From the NCBI GenBank assembly GCA_040954595.2, contig CM082576.2, positions 16,802,001 to 16,866,000 of the forward strand: a stretch of 64,000 nucleotides of DNA, given 5' to 3'. This stretch comes from Balanoglossus misakiensis. Taxonomy: Eukaryota > Hemichordata. The notes under the pieces were generated by a model, which saw only the letters and a program-made list of their open reading frames with translations, ran no database searches and was not told the origin of the DNA. Both the position numbers and the translations under genes were made by a program. Shown in pieces: positions 13,175-25,300 of the stretch (its first letter is position 1; every line of letters begins with the position of its first letter).

Positions 13175-13533
13175 GGCTCTGGTTCATCAATAGCGGTAGG
13201 TACTGCTGCGGCTGTAAGGGCAACAGCCTCTACCAATGGTGGACATGTCACTGAATGCCCCTGACACACCGTCTTGAATTCATCAGAAGACAGTACGACC
13301 CTCTCTGCTAGACCGTGCGCCTGAGGTTTTCTCGATAAGCCGTCCGCATCTCCGTTGTGTCTGCCTGGGCGATACGTTAGGCTGAAGTCGTAGTTGGACA
13401 ACGCCGCCAACCATCTGTACCCTGTAGCATCCAACTTCGCTGACGTTGTGATGTACGTCAAGGGATTGTTGTCTGTCAGGACCTCCACACGATTTCCGTA
13501 TAAGTACTCGTGGAATTTCTTTGAATTGCCCAC
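12952..13533 (-). pseudogene. Gypsy RNase H end and connection, shifted frame
   Basis: This frame continues RNase H (EVLTDNNPLTYI, YRPGRHNGDADGLSR) from the RT frame after a shift near 13535, then runs to 12952. Near 13000 the integrase frame takes over, marking a second frameshift. It is a segment of one broken pol and not a separate gene. Confidence 0.88.
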
Positions 13534-15140
13534 TTCAACGCAAGGAACTCAAGCTTATGAGCAGGGTAGTTTCTCTCACTTTGTGACAAACTTCTACTAG
13601 CGTAGGCCACAGGTCTCTTCACTGTTTTGCCATCAACAACATGCTCCTGATATAGAGCTGCACCTAGGCCCAAAGTGCTGGCGTCCGTGTGAAGCTCAAA
13701 GGGCTTTCCATAATTAGCACACGCCAGGACTGGTGGGTTAGTCAGCCTCTGTATCAAAGAGTCAAATGCCCGCTGACAGTCTTCCGTCCAGACAAAGGGT
13801 GGCTGTGTCCGCACGCCATCAGTCGGTTTTCTTCCTTTCCTCCTCTTCGCAGGGTGTCCTGCTGTGAGGCGTGTCAGTGGCCTCGCTATGTTCGCAAATC
13901 CCTCTACAAACCTTCGGTAATAGCTGGCAAACCCTAGGAACGATTTCAGCTCATGCACGTTCTTAGGTATGGGCCAAGTCTCCAAAGCTTTCACCTTCTC
14001 TGGATCAGTCTCCACACCGTCTTCGGACACTACGTGTCCTAGGTATCGGACTCTATCACGGAAGAACTGGCACTTTGTGTGCTTTATCTTCAAATTGTAG
14101 CTCTCAAGTCGGTCCATCACCAACTTCAATCTCTCAAGGTGTTCTTCGAACGTTGACGAGAACACAATGATGTCGTTGAGATACACTAAGCATGTCTTCA
14201 TATTCAACCCGTCCATGCACTGCTCCATAGTGCGTTGGAAGGTAGCTCCCGCATTCTTCAGCCCAAATGGCATGCGACAACACTCGAAGAAGCCAAGTGG
14301 GGTGGTTAATGCCGTCTTCGGTATATCCTCCTCTGACATCGCTATCTGCCAATAGCCACTCTTCAGGTCTATGGAAGAGAACCACTTTGCACCGTTAAGC
14401 AAGTCTAACGTCTCCTCTATGCGAGGTATGGGATACGCATCCCTCATTGTGCGTGCGTTCAATCTTCGATAGTCCACACATAGCCTCGTAGATCCGTCTC
14501 TCTTCTGTACAAGGACAATTGGTGCTGCCCAAGGACTGTACGACTTCCTGATAGCACCACTATCCAACATACCCTTCAGTACTCGCTTCACCTCGTCGTA
14601 CATCGCCGGGGGAATGCAGCGATGGCATTCTCTCATCGGTTGACTATCAGTGAGGGGTATCTTGTGCTTCACAGCAGTACAATGCCCCAAATCATCTTCG
14701 TGTTTCGAGAACACACTGGACTTGTCATCAAATAGTTGCTGGACGGCACTCATCTGTTGGTCGTTCAGCGCTGATTCCGACATATCGAACAGAAGATCTC
14801 CGCTCGTGATGATCTTCTGTCCTCGAGTGTCGATGTCACAGCCATGCTGTCCTGCTGTTACAACTACGGGCTCTGACTCAATGGCAATCACTGTACGTGC
14901 AACTCCTAGTGGATCACCGGGCTTCACTACTAAAGTCTTGCAGGTTTTGTTCTGTATCACAATGGGAACCTTGGACTTTTTCCTTCCACACGTCATCTCG
15001 GCTAAGATTGGTCCGCCTATCCAACCACCAAGTTCGTCCCATCTCCCACTAGGTTCAATGGCTACCACGTACTTGTCACCTGGAGGGCCTGACTTCGCTT
15101 TGCCCCACATAGTTTTCGCTTGGTTAGGGGGTACTTTCAA
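13476..15140 (-). pseudogene. Gypsy reverse transcriptase and RNase H
   Basis: RT motifs in order: LCVDYRRLN, SSIDLKSGYWQI, TPLGFFECCRMPFGLKNA, then CLVYLNDIIVFS where the family has YLDD, and the RNase H start (HTDASTLGLGAALYQ, KLEFLALKWA). The second position of the catalytic pair region is Asn in place of Asp (codon AAC; plus-strand change at a CpG at about 14175), which should abolish polymerase activity. The frame is the same as gag and protease, separated from them by a single TGA at 15168-15170. It ends by a frameshift near 13535. Confidence 0.95.
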
Positions 15141-15167
15141 AGGGCTGGAAAGTAGAGCACGTACTAC

Positions 15168-16250
15168 TCACAAATTTCCTTTCTGTCCGATGAATCTATC
15201 TCTGACCTCCAATCTCTGAAGTGCCTGGCGACCAACTGCAGACATCCTGTGACACTGGACGGCACCCTGTCGCTTTTTCACTCCATTGGGTGGGTACTTG
15301 TAGAGGCCTAGCAGGTTAGTGCCCACCGTCAATGGCACATTCCTCGAGTGATCCGTATCCGGCACAACTAACATGAGGACAGTGAACTCCCGTCCATCCC
15401 CGAACACTTCCTTCGGGAACGACACACCAACTTCTATGCAGCCAAGGAAGGGTACAGCTTGCCCTTCTGCTCCACGGATCTCTAATAACTCTTCAACGGG
15501 CTCGATTTGTAAGGACTTCAAGTTCTCATTGTAGAATGATGAGCTCACCATGGTCACTTGCGAACCTGTATCGATCAAGCATCTACAAGCAATTCCGTTG
15601 ACAAACGCATCTGTTTCGTTGGGCTCTCCAACTAATCTATCAGACTTCACGCATCTTGTCGCCATGATCGGTGTAGGTCCAACACCACGACGGAGAGAAC
15701 GTCTACGATAGGCTGGATGTATCGTCTGAACTTGCACTGACCCAGTCTTCTTTTCTCTTTTCGGTTCAGGGCAACTCTTCGCCATGTGTCCCTCTCCGTC
15801 ACAGTTATAGCACTTCACAGCTTTCTTGTTTGGTGATGTGCACCCTCTAGCAATGTGTCCTTCCTCACCACAGGCGAAACACTTGGTTGGTTTGGTGGAG
15901 GAATCCTGTTTCTTTTGTTGTCGTTTCTCTCCATTTAACTTTTCTTTGAGCTTCTGGTTTTCTCTCCGTAACTGTTCAATCTCATTTCCTGCAGTTGATC
16001 TGCTACGCAGTTCATGTAACTCTCTCTCCACATCTATCATACGCCGTTCGGCTTCAGACTGGTGCTGCCTGTCAGCTGCTGAGGCCGTCTGTTTCTTTTC
16101 CAATTCGCCTATACGGTCCTGCAATGTTTGTATAGGTTTTGCCATGGCTTTCAGCAACTTTTCCACATCAGCCTGGTCAACAATCGGCCTCTCTGCGGCT
16201 ACAGACTGGTGAGACTGTCTGGCTGGTGTGTGTTTACTCTGTCCGTTCAT
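15168..16250 (-). pseudogene. Gypsy nucleocapsid and aspartic protease
   Basis: Begins with a coiled-coil-like charged region, then two CCHC zinc knuckles (CFACGEEGHIARGC and CYNCDGEGHMAKSC) that bind RNA, then a retropepsin-type protease with LIDTGSQVTMVSSSF (active-site DTG). It is in the same frame as gag upstream and RT downstream. An in-frame TGA at 16272-16274 divides it from gag and another TGA ends it at 15168-15170. Both could be CGA-to-TGA changes; readthrough is a less likely alternative. Confidence 0.93.
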
Positions 16251-16271
16251 ACTGGCTCTGTCGCGAACTTC

Positions 16272-17141
16272 TCATTCAGCCATGCGAACAATTTTCTTCA
16301 ACTCTTCAAAAGTTTGGCATCTGTCTTTCTGCGGTCTGGCAATATCAATAACCCGATCTTCTCTCAAGTTACGCCAAAACACAGTCATCAATGCCTCATC
16401 GATGGCGGAGTCACGTATACCGCCATGTCTTTTCACATTATGTATAGCCTGCTCTACATAATGGCAGTCACCGAACTCAACAGCGGTTTCCTCATCTCTC
16501 TGCCGACTGTCTCTGTAAAAACGTTCCAGAAGAGCTGCGCCGTCTTCCATTTCACCGAAACTGCCTTCAAGTTTCTTGATAATTTGTCCCACAGTAGCAT
16601 CACGCTTCATCGTAATAAGTAGGCCAGTAGCACGACCTTTAAATGACCTTCGAACTGCAGGGGTCAAAACTTCGGACGGATAAATGTTCGCGTCAATCAA
16701 AGACTGTACCTGGTCCCGCCATATCTCAAATTCAGCGTCACCTTTACGATTCGGGTCACCCGAAAACGTGTCCAGCCGAGGCGGTTGGTACACACTCGCC
16801 AGCATACTCGCATCTGATCGTTGACTTCTATAACCGAACAACGTTGAGGGCGTACTTGTCTCCATGGGTTGTGGCCTCGGGTTGCTGCTATCTAAATCGG
16901 CAATAACACCACTGTCTGACGGGCTGCCGTGACTGCCTTTTTCTCCAATACCCGCGCCGCTACGCGCGCCGCCATGCGCTACTTGACTCGCGCCAGCGTC
17001 ATCGGAAGACCTGTGTCGCAATCCCCGTCCTCTGGCACTCTTGGGTAGCGCCCCCAAGGCAGACCTTGTCTCAGACTGTACACTCGTAGGGCGCCCCCGC
17101 CCCAAGGGAGTGGTAAAATTTCCTTCCCCGCTTTGCGCCAT
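16272..17141 (-). CDS. Gypsy gag (matrix/capsid part)
   Basis: I place the start at the MAQSGEG Met (17139-17141); an upstream Met at 17210 in the same frame would add a hydrophobic stretch. A Ser/Gly-rich N-terminus leads into a capsid-like region (LDTFSGDP, FEIWRDQVQSLI, LLERFYRDSRQ, FWRNLREDRVIDIARPQ) typical of Ty3/gypsy Gag, which packages the element RNA. It stops at a TGA (16272-16274), and the same frame continues into the zinc knuckles, so this Gag lacks its nucleocapsid unless the stop is read through. Confidence 0.85.
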   Translation of the reverse strand: MAQSGEGNFTTPLGRGRPTSVQSETRSALGALPKSARGRGLRHRSSDDAGASQVAHGGARSGAGIGEKGSHGSPSDSGVIADLDSSNPRPQPMETSTPSTLFGYRSQRSDASMLASVYQPPRLDTFSGDPNRKGDAEFEIWRDQVQSLIDANIYPSEVLTPAVRRSFKGRATGLLITMKRDATVGQIIKKLEGSFGEMEDGAALLERFYRDSRQRDEETAVEFGDCHYVEQAIHNVKRHGGIRDSAIDEALMTVFWRNLREDRVIDIARPQKDRCQTFEELKKIVRMAE

Positions 17142-17495
17142 GTTAGTAGTCAAACAAGGTGTTTCGCATATCAATAAAGCAATACTCGCCAATAGCAAAC
17201 GCAGCCACATGAAAACAATGCTCTAAATTACAATCGCAAATGACACAGAAAAAGTAATACATACACTTTTTGTATACTCAAAAAAAATAATGGCCCGGTA
17301 GTGTGGACTATACACCGTCAAATACTCGTAATGTTTACTGTGGGCACAACTACAACAGAGGTATGTTTCTCATATATATCACACCTCACTATCGTTGCAA
17401 CCTAGCCAACATATACTCAATATCTCTAACAAACATACAGCCAATTTGTAACCTGCACACAAATCTAAAAATTTGGGGACAAATTTCAAACTGTG

Positions 17496-17513
17496 GCCCC
17501 ATGTTGGGCGCCA
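17496..17513 (-). other. Primer binding site, tRNA-Lys type
   Basis: In element orientation TGGCGCCCAACATGGGGC lies three bases after the 5' LTR. It is complementary to the 3' end of tRNA-Lys(CUU), as I recall that tRNA, with one mismatch (A for G). First-strand cDNA priming site. Confidence 0.85.
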
Positions 17514-17516
17514 ATT

Positions 17517-18701
17517 TGTAACCGGCTCTTCGCGACGGCAATAGTGCAGGCCGCAAGGGAACTCAGCCAAATTAATTTCTCGAGCGGGGGCCACAGGGGT
17601 TTTTCGTTTGGAGTTGACTTTCAGGTTTGCAACAACAGGGAGCAGGGTGTGAAATGAGAAACTACCACACTCTCATGTAATGTTGAACAGGATGTATTAA
17701 CCAATGCAACACCTACAGTGTTGACCAACAACTATATCAAACTCAGCTTACAATATTTTGCAGTAAAACTCTCAAAAGGATTACTGACAAACTATGGCTT
17801 CAAAGTCAAACACACACTACACATGATATGGAAATATCAGCATCGATTCTCAAAAAAATCTCTGATCAAGTCAAAATGTTCACAGAAATAAATGTCTCTC
17901 TCTCTGCAAAACTTTACTGTAGTTACACATAAAAAGTTCAAACGCGACTCGACGTCTTCACTGATACACATGTGACGAAACTCAATGTCGGTCACACTCG
18001 GGAAAGTCCGTGACGAGGCGCGAATGCCAGGCTACGACCTTCGGATCAACATCTGTGGGCGTGGTCGCTTCACGGATGTCACTCGGGCGCTCGGCAAACT
18101 TCGTGTAATCGTCCAGCTCCGATAATAAGAACACGATTACATCCGGGACACTCCTACACAGTCTATTGCTCATCAATCGGCAAAATTCACTGGAATCGTC
18201 TCAGAAATGTTCAAAGGACAAAATAAGCACTGCTCATGAAGGCACAGAATGTCAACAAATCAACACCAACTCACTACGAAATGTCTGTCTCCACTCTCGA
18301 CGGGTAACATCTAAATCTTCCGTAGGCCTCTACACAAACAGTTCAGCTTTCTCTGCGTCACATGCGCGAAATCTGCTGACTCATATGTGATGATTCAGAA
18401 CGACTATATCTCAGCGAAAACAGTCCATCCTGGGACAATACGGCATCTACGGGGACATCGGACTCAGCGGAAGTCTGCCTCGAAGTAGCAGGTCCGTCGT
18501 CCCGTTCACAACGCTAAAATATCTCGATCAAAAATCTGCATCGGCGATCAAACTCATCATAGAACTGTAGTTTGACGCCATACTCAAGTTCTAGAAAGTT
18601 TTCCGAAAAACAGACCCCCTAGCTAGGTCGTATTACATACAACTCCCTTGCTAGTCGTCATATACCGGTACTAAATACCATGGCAAAATATGCGGGCTAC
18701 A
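17517..18701 (-). repeat. 5' LTR of the gypsy element
   Basis: Carries the promoter side of the element (transcription leftwards). Ends are TGTAGCCCGC...GCCGGTTACA in element orientation. It is followed at 18702-18705 by TTTG, matching 9638-9641. Confidence 0.96.
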
Positions 18702-18705
18702 TTTG

Positions 18706-19786
18706 CGTGTCGTGTCAATATTTTTGCTCATTTAACACACTTTGAAAGTAGTGATATATGTCAAAGTACTGCACCAAGTTTGATAGAACTTGCGCCAGAT
18801 TGCTCCAATCAACATCTAACTGAACTTCGAGAGTTTACATGTGTTATGTTAGTTACCCATTAGTTTGTATACTTACGAATAAGTGTGTTAACTGTTATAA
18901 ATATAAATCCAGAGGCTTTGAAACCTGTTTGAGAATTTGTTGTCAAATTGAAAAAAATGATTCAGTGAGACTGCATGGAGAGTTCTGCTCAACACTATAA
19001 AGCGCGATATAAGGTATACTACGCCCGTGGTCCACAGGTCTGTAGCTCTCAGCTTTGCAGTGGTGATTATGTAGTTTGTACCGTGGACGTAGAAATAGAT
19101 GAAGAACTGGCCTGAGTTTTTCTACCCCGGGCACTGGTCAACTTCTCCCACTGGCCGTCTTCTCTTCACACCATCTCTGTGGTATTAGATATGCGGGTAT
19201 TAGGTTGTCAATATAGAAGCCGTCTCACTAAATTTAGAACTTTGCTGATCAAAGCATTCTGACGTACAGTTATTTCTGCAAACTATACAAAAATTACCAT
19301 GAAAGAGAAAATCTGGCCAATCACGCATCTTCATTGCGTGTCCACGCGAGAAAAGTGCTCTAACGCATGATTATTTGATTACTAAAATGGACACGTAATT
19401 CTAACCATATAAGGGCATATATGTAAATTGAAGTTAACTTTTAAGTTGTTATAAAGCAACGTTGGAGCATTCAGGCCACAGTGTCTGAGCTGGGTAGAGC
19501 ATAGGCACACTAATCACTGGTGAGTACATTTGCTTTTTTCAATTGTGCATTTATTGTTCAGGTGCAGTCTTGTAAAGAGTCAAGCCCGCCACAGACAATT
19601 AGGGCCTATGGGGTTTTAGTAGTGAGAACAATAAGTACATGAGCTTTCAAAATGAGGAAGATATTTGGGAAGATCAGGTTCAGATGAATATAATTCGCCC
19701 CTGGTAAATGCAATTCCAACTGCTTTGACGCGCAGATGTGTAAAGCGTTCAAACATTCTACATACAAGAAAAAGACACAATAATGA
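18706..19786. other. No gene recognised
   Basis: Unique-looking AT-rich DNA between the gypsy insertion and a tandem repeat. Short frames only, no motifs. Confidence 0.4.
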
Positions 19787-20216
19787 AATCCGGATCTTCG
19801 TTCGTGTTCTGTCCTAAAACCTGCGAGTGCATGCATATTTTCCATACAAAACTCTGTCGAGCACATTTTGCCTAAAGAAGGAACTCGTTCTCGACAATTT
19901 TCACTAAAGATCACTATAGGTCGGGCTTAATGAACATCCGGCTCTTCGTGTTCTGTCCTAAAACATGCGAGTGCATGCATATTTTCCATACAAAACTCTG
20001 TCAAGCACATTTTGCCTAAAGAAGGAACTCGTTCTCGACAATTTTCACTAAAGATCACTATAGGCCGGGCTTAATAATCATCCGGCTCTTCGTGTTCTGT
20101 CCTAAAACCTGCGAGTGCATGCGTATTTTCCATACAAAACTCTGTCGAGCACATTTTGCCTAATGGAGAACCTCGTTCTCGACAATTTTCACTAACGATT
20201 ACAATAGGTCACGCTG
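19787..20216. repeat. 144-bp tandem repeat, three copies
   Basis: GTGTTCTGTCCTAAAAC recurs at 19804, 19948 and 20092, a period of 144 bp. Each unit holds ATGCATATTTTCCATACAAA (CGTATT in the third copy) and CTCGTTCTCGACAATTTTC. The third copy is the most diverged. Confidence 0.92.
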
Positions 20217-20592
20217 CATGAGATAGAGAAACCAACAGTGACTGTAAGTCAAATTTACAATTTATCAGTTAGTTTCCTTGATTAATCAATAGAATATTGA
20301 ACTCTCAAGTCAGCCATATGTCACAAAATGGCCATGGGAAGTTACCTATATGAGAATACAGCGAGGTGTCTGTTGACAAGCACGTATTGGGAGCCAACAT
20401 TATATTGGTGATTTGTAACGGAATACTTGGCTATTTTCGGAAAATACAATGTCTGGTAGAAAATAAACGACTCGCCACTTTCTTTCCAAAAATGATACAA
20501 ATAAATGGGGTGTTTTTGTCGAAGACATGGCCACGCATGTGTTTCGTCATGTATCCAGTGCAATTTACCACATTGTATACGTCATCGTCTAT

Positions 20593-21257
20593 AATAATAA
20601 TAATAATAATAATTTATTCAGTACCAATGGCCACCGGCCAAACTGTACAAAAAATTCAAATATACAGGTATTTGACGCTAGTACGGTATATAAAATAGAT
20701 GCACTGTCACAATTCTGGAAATGGAAAGACAGAGACATAATAAACTATACATGTATATTGTTCAAATTATCATGTCTACGTTTTGTTGAATAGAATATGT
20801 ATCTGCTGAGATTACGGACAGTTTCTGCTTTCTCTGAAGAAAGAAGTAGTGTAAATTTATACGGAACAGGGGGATTGTGAAAATAGTCTGGAATATATTT
20901 GACTCTCAAATCAGAGTACTTTGGACAAACTAACAAAAAATGGAATTCGTCTTCGACATGTTTCAAAGAACACAAATCACACAGTCTGTCACGGCGTGGA
21001 ATATTACTCCATCGTCCGGTCTCTACCTTTAAACAGTGAGCAGAGACTCTAAATTTGCATAGGGCTAGTTTGAATACAGGTTTCTCAATCTGTAACAAAT
21101 ATGGTTCTACACGGAGTTCTTTTTAAAAAGTTGAATAGGTTTCCAACCTTCTAGAGTGACTCAAATTTTCAGTCCATGACTGAAAATCAATATCAACACA
21201 TCTTTGTTTGAAAGTCTTTAAAAACATAGCTTCATTTCCAACACCTTGGTTTTCCCA
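20593..21257 (-). mobile_element. 5'-truncated LINE with target duplications
   Basis: The 11-bp direct repeat TCATCGTCTAT flanks the insertion (20582-20592 and 21258-21268). In minus orientation the element starts truncated at 21257, encodes the end of a LINE ORF2, and ends in an (ATT)n-type tail at 20593-20613. Target-primed insertion explains the truncation, the simple-repeat tail and the duplication together. Confidence 0.85.
20745..21254 (-). pseudogene. LINE ORF2 C-terminal fragment
   Basis: The frame contains FRVSAHCLKVETGRW, then a zinc-binding-like CDLCSLKHVEDEFHFLLVCP motif (C-x2-C...H-x4-C), typical of the C-terminus after the reverse transcriptase in many non-LTR elements. Upstream, CVDIDFQSW and SRRLETYSTF are read in another frame, so a frameshift lies near 21120. 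No RT or endonuclease is present because of 5' truncation. Confidence 0.85.
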
Positions 21258-21268
21258 TCATCGTCTAT

Positions 21269-22398
21269 TATAATTTACAGTATGGGTTGTTTGATTCCCG
21301 ACCTGTCAAACTCGCCCTACGTTCCGGTCCGAACAGTGTCCTACCCACCATACACGTTTGGGAATTAAGCGGGTCGAGCTGGCTGTGGTTAATTTATGTT
21401 CATTTATTACCGTGTCATTGTGGACTACATCAGATACAGACCGTAATATATTGTCTGCGCGAGTATAAAAAAGGCAGTAATTTCACGATCTCCCACTCGT
21501 ACCCTGATGTGGTCTTCGCAAATGTTACTGCCAAATCACGAAGGTAAATGGAGAACAAAGATGGTGAAAGACCTTCCCCCTTTCACGCCAGTATGTTTAC
21601 TGAACCATAATTGTACCCACAAAGGGCACATTGCCCTGACAGTACAAATTCATGTGATGACCAGTCTGTATTTTACGGTTCTTCACATAATCTAAGCCTC
21701 TCATTCAGTTAATTGTTACTTCAAATTTTTCTCTGTCATGAGCCGGGTTTTCGTAAATCTAGTCTGTAATCCAGACCCCAGTGTGCTTTAGATAGACTGC
21801 ATGGTTCCATTGACATATACAAATTCACGATAGGTTAAAAAATAACAATGTTGCGGGTTGTGAGTTATAATCTTCACCAAATTTACGTTTTCCTATTTTA
21901 CTCATTGAGCGTAGGCGGGATGCAAAGTGTTACCCCATGGCAACCCCTTCAAATCCATTCAAATGATATTTTAACCTGACCTTTATAAATATGTCGTCTT
22001 TAAAAATAACGCTTTAACATTTTGCGGGTTTTATTACACGCCTCTGTCAATTTTATCACCATACTCAGTGTAAAAAAATTTAATGACGCTGAAATTACTC
22101 CAAATGTTGTTAATGATTGAGGTAGGGTGATCGATTGATCGATTAGGTGATTGATTTGATTTATTTTATTGGCTGATTGATTGATTGATTAATGTATCTC
22201 CCTTGGAAACGTTCTCATTGACCCTGGATCTGTCAGTTAAAATATCAAAAGACCCATATCTCCACATGGTTGTAAAAAATATCGCCCAACCGAACGTATA
22301 CATTTTACAGATCCTCTATATTTTTGACACTTGATTACACATGGTCATGTTTTGTTTTTATTTAGACACAAGATTTGCTGCTTTGCTTGCTGACGAGA
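21269..22398. other. Upstream flank of the lectin gene
   Basis: No exon recognised. A GATT-rich microsatellite lies at about 22127-22192. The lectin promoter should be near 22300-22398, but no convincing TATA box or TSS was found. Confidence 0.4.
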
Positions 22399-25300
22399 AT
22401 GAGATTTCTGGTTACCTTGGTTTTTGTCCTGTTCGTCAAGTTAGGCGCAACAGGTATGTTATGTTGGACAAGGCATACATTGTCTTATATCACAACAATA
22501 TGTGTATCTTCGACTCTCACCTATATCTGGACCAATCTCGTTATTTGGTATACCTATACCCTTAAGCCTGTCTGGTCGACTTTGCTTCGTCTTTCCGAGG
22601 TTTATCTGGCAGCTTATTTTAATTCGGATAACAAGTTGTTCACACTCTGTAATAAGCCGGCACATTATGCCTATGTGTACTGGAGAAGGTTCTTTTTTTA
22701 CAAGTGTTTACCAAATGTATGTGATTGTTGACGTAGTTTATGCAAATCGTACACTATACGTCAAGCCTACCATTAGACCCGTGTGCAAATGTCCACTACT
22801 TGTCTTTGAGTTGGAATTGTCGGACTTCTCGAGTGTTCAGAAAAATCGCAAATTTTGCCCTCGCGCAAATGATTTTTTTGACCGACACAGAAGACAAAAA
22901 TTCTCCGATGAAAAAGATTTCGATTAGAAATCAAGGTGATGGCACAGACACGTTGTGCAATATCTGCTATTTCGCAGATACCTCTAGTCTCAGCCCTACA
23001 GATAGCATGATCAGTCACAGCAGGTACAAACTATTATTTGCATGATTATTTTGAATTGCTACCATCCTGCAAATAGCACTGTTTTAGTATGTTGCAAGTT
23101 ACCATATACCAACGCCTGACATGGCCATTTTTAGGTCACATTGGTATGACCATGGGACCTTATGGGATCGGTTGCGTCTGTATGTATGTATGGATGGATG
23201 TATGGATGGATGGATGTATGGATGGATGTATGGATGTATGTCTGTATGTCCATCCACATCAAAAACTTGAAAACCGCTGCGTGTATCACCTTGATATTTG
23301 GTGTGAAGATGCAGGCTGAGCTGTAGATGGGAGTTTGTTCAAATGAAGGTGTCATTGCCAAAAATATGTAAATTAGCTGGGAAAATGTGAAATTGGTCAA
23401 AACTCAAAAACTCGACAACCACTGGTCATATTGATTTGAAAATTGGTATGCATGTACCTTATGTCATCCTCAAAACAGTCCTGTATGTTTTGAGCTAATA
23501 TTATCGATTTCCTATTTTTATGCATTTTTTGTATTTTTCCATGTTATTGGTAAAAAGTCTTCATTTCTGAAAGTGATGGGCTTACTTATTTGAAATTTAG
23601 TATGAAGCTTTCTAATGGTTGTCTGAGTAACCATAGTTTTGTTCAAATTGTTGCAAAATTTGCATATTTATAATTTTGAGCAATATTTGCCATTTTTGGT
23701 AAAACAAAAATCTTTAAAACCACATGCCAGATTGCTTTGCAATTAGGTAGGCATGTTCGTGGGGGTAACCTAAGTAATATGTTGTAAAAAAATGTGAAAT
23801 TTGCATAAATTTGTTATCGGGGAAACTTTTGCAATTTTTGTCAAAAATTGTTTTCTCTGAAACCGCTTGTTGCATTGAACTTTGGCAGCATGTTCCTTGT
23901 AGTGATTGAAGTAAGATATTGTACAATTTTGGTGATATTTGCATATTGTGTTTTTGCCACTTTTGAACAAATATTTTCTGTGAAACTGCTTGTTGGATTG
24001 CTTTGAAATGTGTTTTTTCTCTGATTGCTTTAAAATTTAGGATATAATTTCATAACACATACATGTATATGTGCAACTTTTATTCAATTCTGATATCAGA
24101 AATATTCAATAGTTAGCGAGTTTTTTTGTAAGTTTCTTTCTTTTAGTTAACATATCTTCTCCTAAACCATTTGTCCAGTTGTTTTTAAAGTTACTATTTC
24201 CAAGGAGTTGTTACCCCGAACTAATAACTTTAAATGGCCAGCTGTTACAGATACCACCAGCTATTAAATTTTTAATTACCAGTGGCAAGTCAGTGTGTGT
24301 CTGTCTGTCTGTCTGTGTGTCTGTTCCAGGGCTGACTGAAAGAGGTTGCTTCTCATATGTGTTTGTACAGACAATTTTTGGTCAATTTTTTTTTCTAGCA
24401 CCACTTGTAAGACTGCCATGACACATGACAGTTTATTGGGCATGTTCCTTGTTAATTTTTTTACATCCCATATTTCTACCGGTATATCGTAAGATCATAT
24501 CTGCTTGTAATGTCACCTGTGTGTCACTGTTTCCGCATAATCCTCAAATGGGACCACAGTGTCCTTGACGCTATTTTTAGATTTAGACGTATTTTACGAA
24601 TTGTCTTGGCAGTTGACTAATAGTGACAACATTTATCATCACCATATTGTATATATCTCCGCAGCAACGTATTCCGAAGCTGCTGGAAATTCCTGCAATC
24701 TCCTTGAGTATTGGGTCGTTTTTTTCTTGTTTAATCCATAACAGCAAATTGTCCATCCGGTTGGAAAGGATATGGCAATAAGTGTTACTTCTTCAGCACC
24801 AACCGCTTGACATGGACCCAAGCTGAAGACGATTGCAGAGTTAAAGGCGGCCACTTGGCCAAAGACACGCGGGATGTACACAGTTTCCTATCTGCAGAAG
24901 TTGCAAAGCTCGATATAAGTGCATGTAGTCCTATATGGATGTGTAATCTATACATTGGATTGATATACAGGGTAAGTGATAGTCTATCAATGCATTCATT
25001 TTGTTACAACTTGTGTTGCAATTTTAACCAGAGACACTGAGGGTGAATAATAGTAATGCATTTCAAAAATCAGTAAAGGTGAATGCATATTTTAGTTATT
25101 TCATACAAGTACCCTTTTGCTCTGTCCGTCTTAGAAAGCGAAATGAAAATAATGATGCAGAAAGGTTGAAGACGCGTCATTGGATTGTTTGTGTAAATGT
25201 AAAACTTGCAAACTAATGTATGGAATTTTGTTTTAAATAGCCTGGTCAAGGTTACAAATGGTCTGATGGAACGGCTGTAGACGAAAGCTTTATGCCCTGG

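Larger units (their letters stand above)
9642..18701 (-). mobile_element. Ty3/gypsy LTR retrotransposon, decayed
   Basis: A 9060-bp element transcribed on the minus strand. The LTRs (17517-18701 as 5', 9642-10826 as 3') are each 1185 bp, begin TG and end CA in element orientation and differ at about ten positions by eye (under 1%), so insertion was recent. It is flanked by TTTG at 9638-9641 and 18702-18705. The internal order is PBS, gag, zinc knuckles, protease, RT, RNase H, integrase, PPT; integrase after RNase H is the Ty3/gypsy order. There is no env-like frame. Coding is broken by two in-frame TGA codons and two frameshifts, and the RT active site has lost an Asp. It is therefore not autonomous as it stands. 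Confidence 0.97.

Noticed and set aside
12345-15219. Plus-strand open frames of 60-189 codons across the gypsy pol
   Set aside because: They are opposite-strand shadows of the RT, protease and integrase frames, which carry all expected motifs.
22459-23045. Overlapping frames of 68-141 codons after the lectin first exon
   Set aside because: They lie in lectin intron 1, on both strands, with no motifs; the signal exon ends at a good donor at 22453.
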